A stretch of DNA of 32,213 bases from Gammaproteobacteria bacterium. GTDB lineage: Bacteria > Pseudomonadota > Gammaproteobacteria > Eutrophobiales > Eutrophobiaceae. The notes beneath the pieces were generated by a model. That model was given only the letters and a program-made list of their open reading frames with translations, had not been told where the DNA came from and did not search any database. Where the stretch lies: NCBI GenBank assembly GCA_026710545.1, contig JAPOQU010000047.1, forward strand, positions 1-32,213, in the 5' to 3' direction. The first letter of the stretch is position 1, and the number at the start of each line of letters is the position of its first letter. This document shows positions 1-8,329 of the stretch, in pieces. Position numbers and translations under genes: made by a program.

Positions 1-120
1 ATTGGAAGTGAGCGGCCGCCCCTTCACATCATACAGGACAAGGCTGAGAATATTATAACCAATGGCCAGGACAAGATAACAGCCGACCAGGTCATTCAGT
101 ACATTTGTATCCAGCATCAT
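1..120 (-). CDS. N-terminus of a small membrane protein, cut by the window edge
   Basis: The frame opens at two adjacent ATG codons (118-120 and 115-117) behind a purine-rich ribosome site (AGGGGGGA) and stays open for 40 codons to the left edge. Residues 9-29 form one hydrophobic segment (LVGCYLVLAIGYNILSLVLY), so the N-terminus is probably a membrane anchor. It lies 53 bases downstream of the acetamidase gene on the same strand and may be co-transcribed with it. I do not recognise the family from 40 residues. Confidence 0.5.
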   Translation of the reverse strand, partial: MMLDTNVLNDLVGCYLVLAIGYNILSLVLYDVKGRPLTSN

Positions 121-173
121 TCCCCCCTGATTTAATCATTCAAGACAACAGTCATTTTCGCCGGTAGTTCCGT

Positions 174-1433
174 TTAAGGAAAAATCCCTTTAGGGATAAT
201 ACCATGCACGCCCCAGTTGCCGTCAACTACCTGGGTTACGCCGAAGTCGGCCGCCACCGACATCAGGGTGATGGCCTCGTCTTCGCTCAACCCCTTGGCA
301 TTCATCAGGAATTTGCGCATTTTCCGGAACGCATCGCGCATGGCGTTGTCAACCGACGACTTGTTGTTTATCTCGCTCTGCGCGTCTTCGCCAAGCTCGG
401 CCAGGTAGTTGGCATAGCTGAAACCGTGCACGACGTACTCCGAATCGGTTTCCAGCAACGGGTAGTCCAGCCCCTGTAACACGGTGCCGGCCAGCGCGTC
501 CTGTTTATGCAGGATGACCTGTATGACGCCGGTCAGCGAGGTTTCTATCGCCGTGCCGGCCAGTTCGGAATCGCCCTGGGCCGCGTGCGGGTCGCCGGCG
601 CTCAGCAGACCTCCCGGCACCGCCACCGGGTAATACATGGTGCCGCCCTTGCCGATGCGCCAGTTATCGATGTTGCCGCCGAAATAGCCCGGCGGTATGG
701 TATTGACGAAATCGGCCTCCACGGGCGCCAGGCCCATGGTGCCGAAGTGAGGGCGGATCGGTACCCGTACGCCGGGCAATACCGGAGTATTTTTATCAAC
801 CGTGTCATGGTCGACCGGCACACCGGGGTAATCGATGGTGGCGTGTTCCACACCGTACGGGTCGGTCTGCGGCACCCAGCGGTAGTTATACAGCGCCCTG
901 GCCCAGGTGCGCTCGCCGGTTACGTCAATTTCATAGATGGTGACGACCTCGCGCGGCCTGGGTTCGGTGATCAGATCCTGGTAATGATAGCCCCACCAGG
1001 CTGCGGCATTACTGCCGAAGGCCTTGCCCGGGTGATCGGGATTGGCGCTGGGACGAGGCCTGAGGTCGAGGATGCGGACTTCCACGATATCGCCGGGCTC
1101 CGCTCCCTCGATATAAATGGGCCCGGTCAGGATATGCACGCCCAGGCCTTCTCCCGAGCCGCGGCCGAACTGCGACGCATCCACAGGTCCGGCGCCGCGG
1201 CGGTCAACGCCCTTGCCGTCCCTGGTCCAGCGGAACACACTCTCGGCGCCCGGATCGCCATCCACCATCAACGAGGCATCATCATTGGCATGGTGGCTCA
1301 GCGTTTCGACAGTAATGAAGTCGCCCGACGTGACGGTCAATACAGGCTCGACGTTCTTGCTGAAATAACCCCAGTGTATGGTTTCACTGGTTGCGGGCAA
1401 CGTATGGTGCCGCGCTTCTCGTTTGCTGTTCAT
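174..1433 (-). CDS. Acetamidase/formamidase family protein (FmdA/AmdA)
   Basis: This 419-residue protein matches the FmdA/AmdA family, which hydrolyses formamide, acetamide or related short amides to ammonia and the acid. What shows it: the early substrate-region motif ETLSHHANDDA (about residues 43-53), the GLGVHILTGPIYIEGAEPGD stretch near 97-116, the central RPHFGTMGLAP segment, and the downstream GGNIDNWRIGKGG and LSAGDPHAAQGDSELAG motifs, where the His and Asp residues that usually bind metal lie. Length is normal for the family. The ATG at 1433 is the only good start. No signal peptide is seen, so it should be cytoplasmic. Substrate cannot be read from sequence. A separate nitrilase-type amidase and an amidase remnant elsewhere in the window suggest that amide use is a theme of this locus. 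Confidence 0.9.
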   Translation of the reverse strand: MNSKREARHHTLPATSETIHWGYFSKNVEPVLTVTSGDFITVETLSHHANDDASLMVDGDPGAESVFRWTRDGKGVDRRGAGPVDASQFGRGSGEGLGVHILTGPIYIEGAEPGDIVEVRILDLRPRPSANPDHPGKAFGSNAAAWWGYHYQDLITEPRPREVVTIYEIDVTGERTWARALYNYRWVPQTDPYGVEHATIDYPGVPVDHDTVDKNTPVLPGVRVPIRPHFGTMGLAPVEADFVNTIPPGYFGGNIDNWRIGKGGTMYYPVAVPGGLLSAGDPHAAQGDSELAGTAIETSLTGVIQVILHKQDALAGTVLQGLDYPLLETDSEYVVHGFSYANYLAELGEDAQSEINNKSSVDNAMRDAFRKMRKFLMNAKGLSEDEAITLMSVAADFGVTQVVDGNWGVHGIIPKGIFP

Positions 1434-1470
1434 CAGTCGGGAATTTCCGGATATTTTGACATTTGGGGTG

Positions 1471-1508
1471 ATATTTGGGGTCAGAGCAAAAACTCTGACC
1501 CCAAATAT
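1471..1508. repeat. Perfect 16-bp hairpin of the GGGGTCAGAG type
   Basis: Two perfect 16-base arms (ATATTTGGGGTCAGAG and its complement) surround a six-base loop CAAAAA. The hairpin lies between the acyl-CoA ligase stop (1513) and the amidase start (1433), both read leftwards, so it could act as a terminator or a processing site. There is no clear T-run after it, which weakens the terminator reading. The same core (TTTTTACTCTGACCCC) recurs as a half-site near 23228, at the end of the amidase remnant, so it is probably a second dispersed repeat family. Confidence 0.75.
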
Positions 1509-1512
1509 CTTG

Positions 1513-3138
1513 TTAAATCACATAGTCCTTGAAGCGTTTGCGCAGTTCGGTTTTCTGTATCTTTCCCGTCGCCGTGTGCGGGATCTCGTCAACATAGACC
1601 ACATCATCGGGCACCCACCATTTTGCCACCCTGTCCTTGAGCCAGTCCAGGATTTCCTGCCTGCCCGCATCCCCGCCCTCTTTCCTGACCAGGATCAGCA
1701 ATGGGCGCTCCCCCCACCTCGGGTGCGGCACCCCGATCACTGCAGCCTCGGCGATGTCGGGATGGCCTACCGCCGCGTTTTCCAGGTCGATGGAACTGAT
1801 CCACTCACCCCCGGACTTGATGACATCCTTGGACCTGTCGGTGATCTGCAGGTAACCTTCGGCGTCTATGGAGCCTACGTCTCCCGTACTGAACCAGCCG
1901 TCATCATCGTGTACGTCACTTGGGGTATCCTCCCGGTAGTATTCGCTGCAGATAAACGGCCCGCGTACCTTGAGCAGCCCAGTTGCCTGTCCGTCCCTGG
2001 GCAGTTCATTGCCGTCATCATCGACAATCTTCATCTCGACGCCGTAAAGCGGGCGCCCCTGCTTCATTCTTACGGCATATTGCTCTTCCCGCGGCAGTTC
2101 CAGCATCCCCGGCTTCAGCGTATTGACCGTACCCAGGGGGCTCATCTCCGTCATACCCCAGGCATGGTTGACATAAACCCCGTAACTATCTTCCAACTCC
2201 TCCATGATCGAACGGGGGCAGGCCGACCCGCCGATGATCACCCGTTTCAGCGTGCTGACCTCCTTGCCGGATTCCGCAAGATACTTCAGCAGGTGCAGCC
2301 ATACCGTGGGCACCCCGGCAGAATAAGTGACCTCCTCCTCTTCAATCAGCGCCTGCAGGGTCGCCCCGTCCCCCATCTTCGGGCCGGGAAAGACCAGTTT
2401 CGTTCCCACTGCCGGCGCCCCGTAAGCCAGGCCCCAGGCGTTGACATGGAACATGGGCACGACCGGCATGACCACGTCCCGTACAGACAGGTTGAGTCCG
2501 TCCGGAGAGATGCCGATCAGTGTGTGTAACACCATCGAGCGATGATGGTACAGAACGCCCTTGGGATTGCCGGTCGTCCCGGACGTATAACACAGGCAGC
2601 ACGCGGTCTTTTCATCCAGTTCAGGCCAGTCAATCCGGTCCGCATGGCGGCTGATGAAGCCTTCGTAGGACTGTGCGTTGCGCAGGTCCGTATCCGGCAT
2701 GTTTTCTTCATCCGTTAAAACAATAAAGGCTTCAACGCCGGACAGATCATCACTGATTTTCTCCAGCACCGGCAGGATAAGCGGATCAACGAAGACCAGC
2801 CTGTCTTCTGCATGGTTAATGATATAGCTGATCTGATCAGGGAACAGGCGCGGGTTGACCGTGTGCGTGACGGCCCCGATCCCCGCAATGGCGTAATATA
2901 ACTCAAAGTGGCGGTAATCGTTCCAGGCAAGGGTAGCGACACGCTCCCCGGCCCCTATACCGTAGTCGATCAAGGCGTTCGCCAGGCGCCGGGTCCTGCC
3001 AAATGCCTCTGCATACGTGTACCTGTGCCTGGGAGTGTCATTGGTGACGGAGACAATCTCCGTGTCGGGATGGTACCTGTCGGCGTGCTCCATTATTGAG
3101 GTAATGGTCAACTGCCTGTCCATCATCAGACCTAACAT
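1513..3138 (-). CDS. AlkK-like medium/long-chain acyl-CoA ligase
   Basis: This AMP-forming ligase activates fatty or related carboxylic acids to CoA thioesters using ATP. It carries the adenylate-forming P-loop [11 protein letters not shown] (residues 184-194), the A5-type motif [13 protein letters not shown], the hinge-region [20 protein letters not shown] and the terminal GKIQKTELR with the catalytic lysine. The N-terminus ([20 protein letters not shown]) closely resembles Pseudomonas AlkK, and the 541-residue length fits. I chose the ATG at 3138 because GAGGAAG sits 6-8 bases upstream; the frame is open 33 codons further up but that part is not family-like. It is transcribed away from paaX with a 169-base gap that contains a candidate promoter, so it is probably a separate unit. 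It is not PaaK, the phenylacetate-CoA ligase. Confidence 0.9.
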   Translation of the reverse strand: MLGLMMDRQLTITSIMEHADRYHPDTEIVSVTNDTPRHRYTYAEAFGRTRRLANALIDYGIGAGERVATLAWNDYRHFELYYAIAGIGAVTHTVNPRLFPDQISYIINHAEDRLVFVDPLILPVLEKISDDLSGVEAFIVLTDEENMPDTDLRNAQSYEGFISRHADRIDWPELDEKTACCLCYTSGTTGNPKGVLYHHRSMVLHTLIGISPDGLNLSVRDVVMPVVPMFHVNAWGLAYGAPAVGTKLVFPGPKMGDGATLQALIEEEEVTYSAGVPTVWLHLLKYLAESGKEVSTLKRVIIGGSACPRSIMEELEDSYGVYVNHAWGMTEMSPLGTVNTLKPGMLELPREEQYAVRMKQGRPLYGVEMKIVDDDGNELPRDGQATGLLKVRGPFICSEYYREDTPSDVHDDDGWFSTGDVGSIDAEGYLQITDRSKDVIKSGGEWISSIDLENAAVGHPDIAEAAVIGVPHPRWGERPLLILVRKEGGDAGRQEILDWLKDRVAKWWVPDDVVYVDEIPHTATGKIQKTELRKRFKDYVI

Positions 3139-3200
3139 CGCTTTCTTCCTCACTCGTTTTTTACTTTTTATACGCAGATAACATAGACGGTTTTCCTTAG

Positions 3201-3228
3201 AATATACAGAGGTGCGGGGTAATGTAAA
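3201..3228 (-). promoter_or_regulatory. Candidate sigma-70 promoter of the AlkK-like ligase
   Basis: On the minus strand TTTACA (3228-3223) is followed after 16 bases by TATATT (3206-3201), about 63 bases ahead of the ATG at 3138. The fit to the consensus is fair. It supports separate transcription from paaX but is a motif call only. Confidence 0.35.
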
Positions 3229-3307
3229 CGGTTCCAAAGGGTAATATGTACTCTCCCTGGCAGGTTTTTGTTTGTTTTACCCGAATATCCTGTAACAAGC
3301 CCGGATA

Positions 3308-4225
3308 TTATACTGCGGCGCCGTCAAACCTCGAATAAAAACTCCTGCCGGGTCCGTCCAGTCCTCCTTCGATTGTTTCCATGTTCCTCATCAGGTAGTC
3401 AACTGAGCCTTGCTGCACGGCATGGTATATGTTCTTTGTCAGGTTATATGCCGAGGCGCCCGGCCAGTTCGGCGGCAGGAGTTCTTCGGGAAGGTCGGAA
3501 TCCTGCAACAGTATGCGCCGGTACTCATGGATGAGCAGGGTACGGACCTGGAAACACTGCTCGTCATCCCGCCGCTTCGCCTTCCTCAGCGCCCGGTATA
3601 TCGTGCCGTAACGCTGGATAAAGTGGTTGTATCTTTTCTCTATCCCGGCCAGGCCCCAGCAGTCCTGGCATAGCTTCCTCAATACTTCGCGGGAGGCAAC
3701 GTCCTCGGTACTGGCGATTAATACAACCACCTTGTCCGTAAGTTTCAGCTCCAGCAGGGTTTCATCAAGCGATTGCCGGTCACCGGAAGGATGCCCCAGC
3801 ATGCCCGGGGTCAACGCGCCGTAACCGAGCCAGGATAACTCCCTGCGCAACAGGTCCTTTTCCCGGTTGTCGCACGAAGTCGGCAATACCAGGGTCCACT
3901 TTCTGTCCCAGAGCTTCCGCTTGGCATGGTAAATCCTGCGCGCGGCCTTTTCGTAATGCCTCTGGCCCGCCCCGGTAAAGCTGTAATAACTGCGCCTGCC
4001 CATCTGCCTGGCAACCAGCCAGTCCTCCTGCACCAGCCTGAACACCGCCGTGCGAATCTGCCTCTGGTTTAATCCGAACGGTTCCAGCACCTTGATCAGA
4101 CTGCCCAGCCAGACGGCGCTGCTGTGGGGAGAAACCGCATCACCGAACACACTGATGATCAGCGAGCCTGTGCGTATGGGTTTACGGGAGGCAAACTCCG
4201 CCAGCAGCCTGCTGACCTGCTTCAT
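3308..4225 (-). CDS. paaX: PaaX-family repressor of phenylacetate degradation
   Basis: PaaX proteins are winged-helix repressors that bind paa promoters and release on phenylacetyl-CoA. The 305-residue protein has the family's N-terminal segment TGSLIISVFGDAVSPHSSAVWLG-like (near residues 20-42, quoted in part), then a winged-helix region with NQRQIRTAVFRLVQEDWL (about 53-70) and the GRRSYYSFTGAGQRHYEKA wing (about 76-94). The C-terminal half has the usual PaaX effector and dimerisation region. Its ATG is 6 bases after the paaE stop, so it is the last gene of paaABCDEX and would repress its own operon. The likely target is the inverted repeat over the promoter at 8200-8241. Identification is firm; the ligand is inferred from the family. 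Confidence 0.92.
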   Translation of the reverse strand: MKQVSRLLAEFASRKPIRTGSLIISVFGDAVSPHSSAVWLGSLIKVLEPFGLNQRQIRTAVFRLVQEDWLVARQMGRRSYYSFTGAGQRHYEKAARRIYHAKRKLWDRKWTLVLPTSCDNREKDLLRRELSWLGYGALTPGMLGHPSGDRQSLDETLLELKLTDKVVVLIASTEDVASREVLRKLCQDCWGLAGIEKRYNHFIQRYGTIYRALRKAKRRDDEQCFQVRTLLIHEYRRILLQDSDLPEELLPPNWPGASAYNLTKNIYHAVQQGSVDYLMRNMETIEGGLDGPGRSFYSRFDGAAV

Positions 4226-4231
4226 CGTCTG

Positions 4232-5314
4232 TTATTCGTCGAAATCGACGACGACCCGGTCCGAAACCGGGTGCGCCTGGCAGGTGAGTATATAACCCGC
4301 CGCCAGTTCGTCAGCCTCCAGGGCGTGGTTGATGTCCATGTCCACTTCCCCTTCCAGCAGTTTTGCCTTGCAGGTTGCGCAAACGCCGCCTTTACAGGCA
4401 AACGGCAGGTCAACGCCGTTATCCAGGGCGCCGTCGAGAATGTTCTGGCCGTCAGCGCTCAATTCAAACCGGGTTTCACGGCCATCGGCATTGACGCTGA
4501 CCTGCGCCACCATGCCGGCCAGTTTAATCGCCCGTTCATGGTGTTTTGCCACTCTTGCCGCGGCTGCTTCGGCTGATTCGGCAAACAGTTCGTAATGGAT
4601 GTTACGCTCGTCAATACCCTCGGAGCGTAGTCCCCGGGAAACTTCCGATATCATCGCCTCGGGACCGCACAGGAAAAACTCGTCAATGGCGCGCAGGTCA
4701 AGCAGGTGCCGGATCAGTTCAGCGCCTTTTCTGTTGTTGATCCGGCCGTTCAGGATTTCCACGTCCTGGCGTTCCCTGCTGAGGATATTGATCCACTGGA
4801 AGCGGTCCATGTAGCGGTTTTTTAACGCTTCCAGTTCTTCCTTGAACATGATCGTCGCCACCCGCTGGTTACCGTATAACAAGGTGACCCGGCTATGCGG
4901 CTCGCGCGTCAATCCGGTCTTGATAATCGAGATAATGGGTGTAATGCCGCTGCCCGCCGCTATACACAGGTAATTGTGTGCATTTTCCTCGTGTAATGGC
5001 GTGAAAAAGGTCCCCTGGGGCGGCATGACTTCGATCATGTCGCCTTTGTTTAACTTCTCGTTGGCGAACGTGGAAAACACGCCTCCGGTGATTTTTTTCA
5101 CGGCAACCCGCAGGGTCCCGTCATCGACACCGGAACAAATGGAATAGGAACGCCTGACTTCGGCGCCATCGATCCCGGCCTTCAGGGTCAGGTACTGGCC
5201 CTGGGTAAACCGGTAGGTTTCGGACAGGTCGGCAGGTACGTCGAACGTCAGGCAAACTGCGTTATCCGTCTCTTTGCTGATATCGCCGATGGTTAAAGGA
5301 TGAAATTCCGGCAT
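4232..5314 (-). CDS. paaE: Phenylacetyl-CoA epoxidase reductase subunit PaaE
   Basis: PaaE passes electrons from NAD(P)H through FAD and a [2Fe-2S] cluster to the PaaAC di-iron epoxidase. Counting from the ATG at 5314, an FAD-binding domain (motif RRSYS near 54-58) is followed by an NAD(P) domain (GSGITP near 121-126, CGP near 216-218). A C-terminal plant-type ferredoxin follows, with cluster cysteines in CKGGVCATC (307, 312, 315) and LTCQ (345). The 360-residue length is normal. A TTG two codons upstream is also open, but the ATG is preferred; the ribosome site is weak in both cases. A palindromic repeat sits just ahead of the gene (5340-5364). The RdhA-like protein upstream lacks a reductase domain, and PaaE is the only obvious flavin/ferredoxin reductase in the window. 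Confidence 0.94.
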   Translation of the reverse strand: MPEFHPLTIGDISKETDNAVCLTFDVPADLSETYRFTQGQYLTLKAGIDGAEVRRSYSICSGVDDGTLRVAVKKITGGVFSTFANEKLNKGDMIEVMPPQGTFFTPLHEENAHNYLCIAAGSGITPIISIIKTGLTREPHSRVTLLYGNQRVATIMFKEELEALKNRYMDRFQWINILSRERQDVEILNGRINNRKGAELIRHLLDLRAIDEFFLCGPEAMISEVSRGLRSEGIDERNIHYELFAESAEAAAARVAKHHERAIKLAGMVAQVSVNADGRETRFELSADGQNILDGALDNGVDLPFACKGGVCATCKAKLLEGEVDMDINHALEADELAAGYILTCQAHPVSDRVVVDFDE

Positions 5315-5339
5315 TTTCAACAGGAATCAACAGCTAAAT

Positions 5340-5364
5340 GGGGACAGATTTGAAATCTGTCCCC
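5340..5364. repeat. Dispersed palindrome, paaD-paaE junction
   Basis: Half-sites GGGGACAGATTT and AAATCTGTCCCC form a perfect 12-bp stem with a one-base centre. It lies in the 123-base gap between the paaD stop and the paaE ATG. Just beyond it (about 5370-5435) is a non-palindromic stretch with two near-repeats of ATCTGCG. It belongs to the same family as the copies at 5935, 6840, 8294, 13304, 17645 and 23087. Confidence 0.85.
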
Positions 5365-5437
5365 GGACGGCGCAGATAACACAAGAAAAAGCTGTCTTTC
5401 ATCTGCGATCATCTGCGTCATCTGCGGATAAAATGTG

Positions 5438-6037
5438 TTATATGCATTTGAAATAGTCGAAGGGTTCCAGACAATCGTTACACCGGTACAAGGCCTTGCA
5501 GGGAGTTGAACCGAAACGGCTGATTTCTTCCGTAGCGGCGGACCGGCAGCGCGGGCAAGCCACACCCGTATCCGGCATACGCAGACTTTGTTTGTCAGCC
5601 GAACCCGCCGGGGGAACAATACCGTATTGCAACAGTTTTTCCCTGCCTGCTTCACTCAGCCAGTCCGTCGTCCATGGCGGCGAGATCCGTGTTGCCACCT
5701 CAACGTCTTCGTAGCCGTTTTCCGTTAAAACGGTCCTGATATCCTGCTCAATAGTCTGCAGCGCGGGGCAACCGCTGTAGGTAGGCGTGATCACGACCCG
5801 TACCCTGCCTTCATGCCGGCACACATCCTGCAATATACCCAGGTCGGCGATGGTTAAAACCGGTATTTCGGGATCGGCAACCTGTTCAAGAAGTTGTCTT
5901 ATTTCACTGATAACGCTGTCCGGGTAGTTACAGGAAAAGGGGACGGATTTATTTTTCCCGCGACACCGGCTGGGGACAGATTTCAAATCTGTCCCCTTTT
6001 CTCGAAAAATAAATCTGTCCCCTTTTACTCTGATCAC
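5438..6037 (-). CDS. paaD: PaaD, Fe-S maturation protein of the epoxidase, with a repeat-encoded N-terminus
   Basis: PaaD is a small cytosolic protein needed for an active PaaABCE complex and related to MIP18/DUF59 iron-sulfur assembly factors. The DUF59 part starts near residue 43 (ISEIRQLLEQVADPEIPV) and includes PTYSGCPAL. The C-terminal zinc-ribbon-like part has CPRCRS and YRCNDC. The frame opens at GTG 6037, 4 bases after the paaC stop, as expected for coupled genes. Residues 5-35, however, are a translation of a nested palindromic repeat (5935-6026) and are not PaaD-like. From GTG to the first family-like residue there is no ATG or GTG, and the only TTG lies inside the repeat. The product may therefore carry about 40 extra residues. 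The domain call is firm; the true start is uncertain. Confidence 0.88.
   Translation of the reverse strand: MIRVKGDRFIFREKGTDLKSVPSRCRGKNKSVPFSCNYPDSVISEIRQLLEQVADPEIPVLTIADLGILQDVCRHEGRVRVVITPTYSGCPALQTIEQDIRTVLTENGYEDVEVATRISPPWTTDWLSEAGREKLLQYGIVPPAGSADKQSLRMPDTGVACPRCRSAATEEISRFGSTPCKALYRCNDCLEPFDYFKCI
5935..6026. repeat. Nested palindromic repeat inside the 5' end of paaD
   Basis: Outer arms of 23 bases (5935-5957 and 6004-6026; core GGGGACGGATTTATTTTTC) match with one mismatch. Between them is a perfect inner palindrome (5972-5996; half-site GGGGACAGATTT). The element starts 8 bases after the paaD GTG, is read in frame, and adds no stop codon. Confidence 0.85.
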
Positions 6038-6041
6038 TTCT

Positions 6042-6809
6042 CTACCAGTCCTGACCCGGCATGGCTCTTTGCAGGGACTGCATCTCAGCCAGCAGGTAGC
6101 CGATATGTTCCGAATGCAGGCCCTGTCTTCCCCCGCTGCGGGTGTACTTCAGTTCCGGCCGTTCCAGCGTGGCCTCATCGAGTACGTTATTCACTTTTTC
6201 ATTCCACAACGCTTCGACGGTATTCAGGTCCACGCCGATTTGATTCGCCTGCATGGCCCGGTCGATCCCGTCCGCGTCGAACAACTCGTAAGTGAACGGC
6301 ATCAGCTCGGCCACGGCCGTACTGATTTTGGCATGACTCTGTTCGGTGCCGTCACCCAGGCGAAGCATCCATTCAGCGCTGTGACGCAAGTGGTATTCAC
6401 ATTCTTTCAGTGTCTTTGCCGCGATGCCGGCCAGGGTGGAATCAACGGAGTGTTGCAATGCCCGGTAATAGAAATAATCATACGCATCAACGAAGAACTG
6501 CCTGGCCGTGGTGAAGGCAAAATCACCCACCGGTAATTCCATGATTTGAAAATTCCGGAATTCCCGTTCATTGCGGAAATAAGCCAGGTCATCTTCCGTC
6601 CTGCCCGCGCCTTCCACCTCACCGGCGTAAGTCAGCAGCATGCGGGCGCGCCCGACAAGGTCCAGCGCGATATTGGTCATGGCGATATCTTCTTCCACAA
6701 ACGGTCCGCGACCGCACCATTCGGCAAGACGCTGGCCGTTGATCAAGGCGTTATCCCCAAGCCTGATGACGTACTGGAATAACTCCTGCCGTGTAGTCTC
6801 ACCACTCAC
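6042..6809 (-). CDS. paaC: Phenylacetyl-CoA epoxidase structural subunit PaaC
   Basis: PaaC is the non-catalytic ferritin-like partner of PaaA in the 1,2-phenylacetyl-CoA epoxidase. The 255-residue protein has the family hallmarks LGDNALINGQRLAEWCGRGP (about 17-36), EEDIAMTNIALDLVGRAR and the late KECEYHLRHSAEWMLRLGDG segment, and ends MQSLQRAMPGQDW. The start is GTG at 6809 with GAGGTGATAC just upstream. Length agrees with the family (about 250). It lies downstream of paaB, separated by a gap containing a palindrome, and its stop is 4 bases before the paaD GTG. Confidence 0.94.
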   Translation of the reverse strand: MSGETTRQELFQYVIRLGDNALINGQRLAEWCGRGPFVEEDIAMTNIALDLVGRARMLLTYAGEVEGAGRTEDDLAYFRNEREFRNFQIMELPVGDFAFTTARQFFVDAYDYFYYRALQHSVDSTLAGIAAKTLKECEYHLRHSAEWMLRLGDGTEQSHAKISTAVAELMPFTYELFDADGIDRAMQANQIGVDLNTVEALWNEKVNNVLDEATLERPELKYTRSGGRQGLHSEHIGYLLAEMQSLQRAMPGQDW

Positions 6810-6839
6810 CGTATCACCTCGGCTCCCCTCGGCAAAACC

Positions 6840-6864
6840 GGGGACGGATTTGAAATCCGTCCCC
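6840..6864. repeat. Dispersed palindrome, paaB-paaC junction
   Basis: Half-sites GGGGACGGATTT and AAATCCGTCCCC make a perfect 12-bp stem with a one-base centre. It fills much of the 70-base gap between the paaB stop and the paaC GTG. On the transcript it would form a stable hairpin without a following U-run, so it is more likely an mRNA stability element than a terminator. Confidence 0.85.
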
Positions 6865-6879
6865 TGTCCTGGTCCTGGT

Positions 6880-7173
6880 TCACAGTTTGAGGTCCTCAGG
6901 TACGTCGTAAAAGGTCGGATGGCGATAGATCATCTTGTCTATCGCAGGATCAAAAAGACTGTCATTGTCCTCGAACTGGCTGGCTATGATATCCGCCGAC
7001 TTCACTACCCAGATACTGCAGCCCTCATTGCGGCGGGGATAGGGGTCCCGGGCATATTGCAGGGCCTGCTCACCATCGGCTGCGTGAATGCTGCCGGCAT
7101 GCTTGTGGTCCAGTCCCCGCTTGCCGCGGATGAATACTTCCCAGAGGGGTAAACGCCCAATTTTATCCGGCAT
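6880..7173 (-). CDS. paaB: Phenylacetyl-CoA epoxidase subunit PaaB
   Basis: PaaB bridges PaaAC heterodimers in the epoxidase complex and has no catalytic site of its own. The 97-residue protein has the family core WEVFIRGKRGLDHKHAGSIH (about 11-30), then ALQYARDPYPRRNEG and SIWVVKSADI. The length is normal. The ATG at 7173 has a strong GGGAGG ribosome site 9 bases upstream. The gap to paaA is 44 bases and holds no repeat. Confidence 0.95.
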   Translation of the reverse strand: MPDKIGRLPLWEVFIRGKRGLDHKHAGSIHAADGEQALQYARDPYPRRNEGCSIWVVKSADIIASQFEDNDSLFDPAIDKMIYRHPTFYDVPEDLKL

Positions 7174-7217
7174 AATCTTTTCCTCCCGGCAGTCAGACAG
7201 TTATGCAAGGCCGCATC

Positions 7218-8168
7218 TCAGGCAGCAGCCTTGCGGGCCCGCTGCCGTTGCTTGTCCGCATAGGCCAGTGCCGCCTCCCGCACCCAGGCGCCGTCTTCGT
7301 GGGCCTTGATGCGTGCGCTGATGCGTTCGTGGTTACAGGGACCGTTGCCGCCGACGACCTGGTAGAATTCGTCCCAGTCTATTTCCCCGAAATCGTAATG
7401 CCCGCGCGCTTCATTCCACTTCAGGTCGGGGTCGGGCAGCGTCAGGCCCAGGTATTCGGCCTGGGGAACGGCTTGATCCACGAATTTCTGGCGCAGTTCA
7501 TCGTTGCTGTTACGCTTGATCTTCCATTGCATGGACTGGGCGGAATGTGTGGAATTCGCGTCACCGGGACCGAACATCATCACCGACGGCCACCACCACC
7601 GGTTTATCGCATCCTGCGCCATTGCCTTTTGCTCCTCGGATCCCTGGCACAGCGTCATCAGCAGTTCATATCCCTGGCGCTGGTGAAAGCTCTCTTCCTT
7701 GCAGATCCGCACCATGGCCCGGGCATACGGCCCGTAAGAACAACGGCACAATGGAATCTGGTTGATGATGGCAGCCGAATCCACCAGCCAACCGATTGCG
7801 CCTATATCCGCCCAGGTCAGGGTCGGATAATTGAAAATGCTGGAATACTTGGCCTTGCCGGAGTGCAGTTGCTCAAGCATCTGCTCCCTGGAGATACCCA
7901 GAGTCTCCGCCGCGCTGTATAAATACAGGCCATGGCCGGCTTCATCCTGCACCTTGGCCAGCAGGATTGCCTTGCGCCGCAGCGACGGCGCCCGCGTGAT
8001 CCAGTTTCCCTCCGGCAGTTGACCCACTATCTCGGAATGTGCGTGCTGGGAAATCTGCCTGATAAGGGTTTTCCGGTAAGCGTCCGGCATCCAGTCCCGG
8101 GGCTCTATTTTTTCCTCGGAATCTATCCGCCCCTGAAATATTTCCGGCAGCGTAGTTGAATCGGTCAT
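7218..8168 (-). CDS. paaA: Phenylacetyl-CoA epoxidase catalytic subunit PaaA
   Basis: PaaA is the di-iron oxygenase subunit that epoxidises the ring of phenylacetyl-CoA, the key step of aerobic hybrid phenylacetate catabolism. The 316-residue protein carries the ferritin-like iron-binding pattern: HSEIVG (Glu46), QDEAGHG (Glu76, His79) and [10 protein letters not shown] (Glu159, His162). The segment [20 protein letters not shown] is typical of the family N-terminus. It is the first gene of paaABCDEX, and a candidate promoter with an inverted repeat lies upstream at 8200-8241. The rest of the pathway (paaF, G, H, J, Z and the ligase paaK) is not in the window. Confidence 0.96.
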   Translation of the reverse strand: MTDSTTLPEIFQGRIDSEEKIEPRDWMPDAYRKTLIRQISQHAHSEIVGQLPEGNWITRAPSLRRKAILLAKVQDEAGHGLYLYSAAETLGISREQMLEQLHSGKAKYSSIFNYPTLTWADIGAIGWLVDSAAIINQIPLCRCSYGPYARAMVRICKEESFHQRQGYELLMTLCQGSEEQKAMAQDAINRWWWPSVMMFGPGDANSTHSAQSMQWKIKRNSNDELRQKFVDQAVPQAEYLGLTLPDPDLKWNEARGHYDFGEIDWDEFYQVVGGNGPCNHERISARIKAHEDGAWVREAALAYADKQRQRARKAAA

Positions 8169-8199
8169 CTGTATCTACCTGGTTATCACCAATGATTTA

Positions 8200-8241
8200 A
8201 TGATACAAAAATATTCGTGAATGTCAAATTTTCTGTATCAT
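8200..8241 (-). promoter_or_regulatory. Candidate paa operon promoter overlapped by an inverted repeat
   Basis: Reading the minus strand, TTGACA (8227-8222) and TATCAT (8205-8200) are spaced by 16 bases, a good sigma-70 pair 32 bases ahead of the paaA ATG. Arms ATGATACA-AAAAT (8200-8212) and ATTTTCTGTATCAT (8228-8241) form an inverted repeat that covers the -10 box and abuts the -35 box, where a repressor such as PaaX would block polymerase. The match of this site to PaaX is inferred from position only. Confidence 0.5.
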
Positions 8242-8293
8242 ATTTTATGGTGCAGGGAGATCCCTGCTCGTGCAGGAATGGTACTAAGACACC

Positions 8294-8317
8294 GGGGACG
8301 GACTTAAGTCCGTCCCC
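8294..8317. repeat. Dispersed palindrome downstream of the rdhA-like gene
   Basis: A perfect 24-base palindrome with half-site GGGGACGGACTT. It lies 12 bases past the RdhA-like stop codon and upstream of the paa promoter, so it separates the two units. The variant with ACTTAAGT at the centre is identical to the copy at 13304-13327. Confidence 0.85.
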
Positions 8318-8329
8318 TTTTACTTATGG

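Noticed and set aside
507..1532. Long open frame on the plus strand opposite the acetamidase
   Set aside because: It is the complementary shadow of a recognisable family member, with low-complexity His/Arg/Ala composition and no family motif.
1513..3138. Acyl-CoA ligase as PaaK, completing the phenylacetate pathway
   Set aside because: The N-terminus and motifs are AlkK-like; PaaK is about 430 residues with a different core.
5370..5437. ATCTGCG near-repeats after the palindrome ahead of paaE
   Set aside because: Only two loose copies are seen locally; not enough to call a repeat family or an operator.
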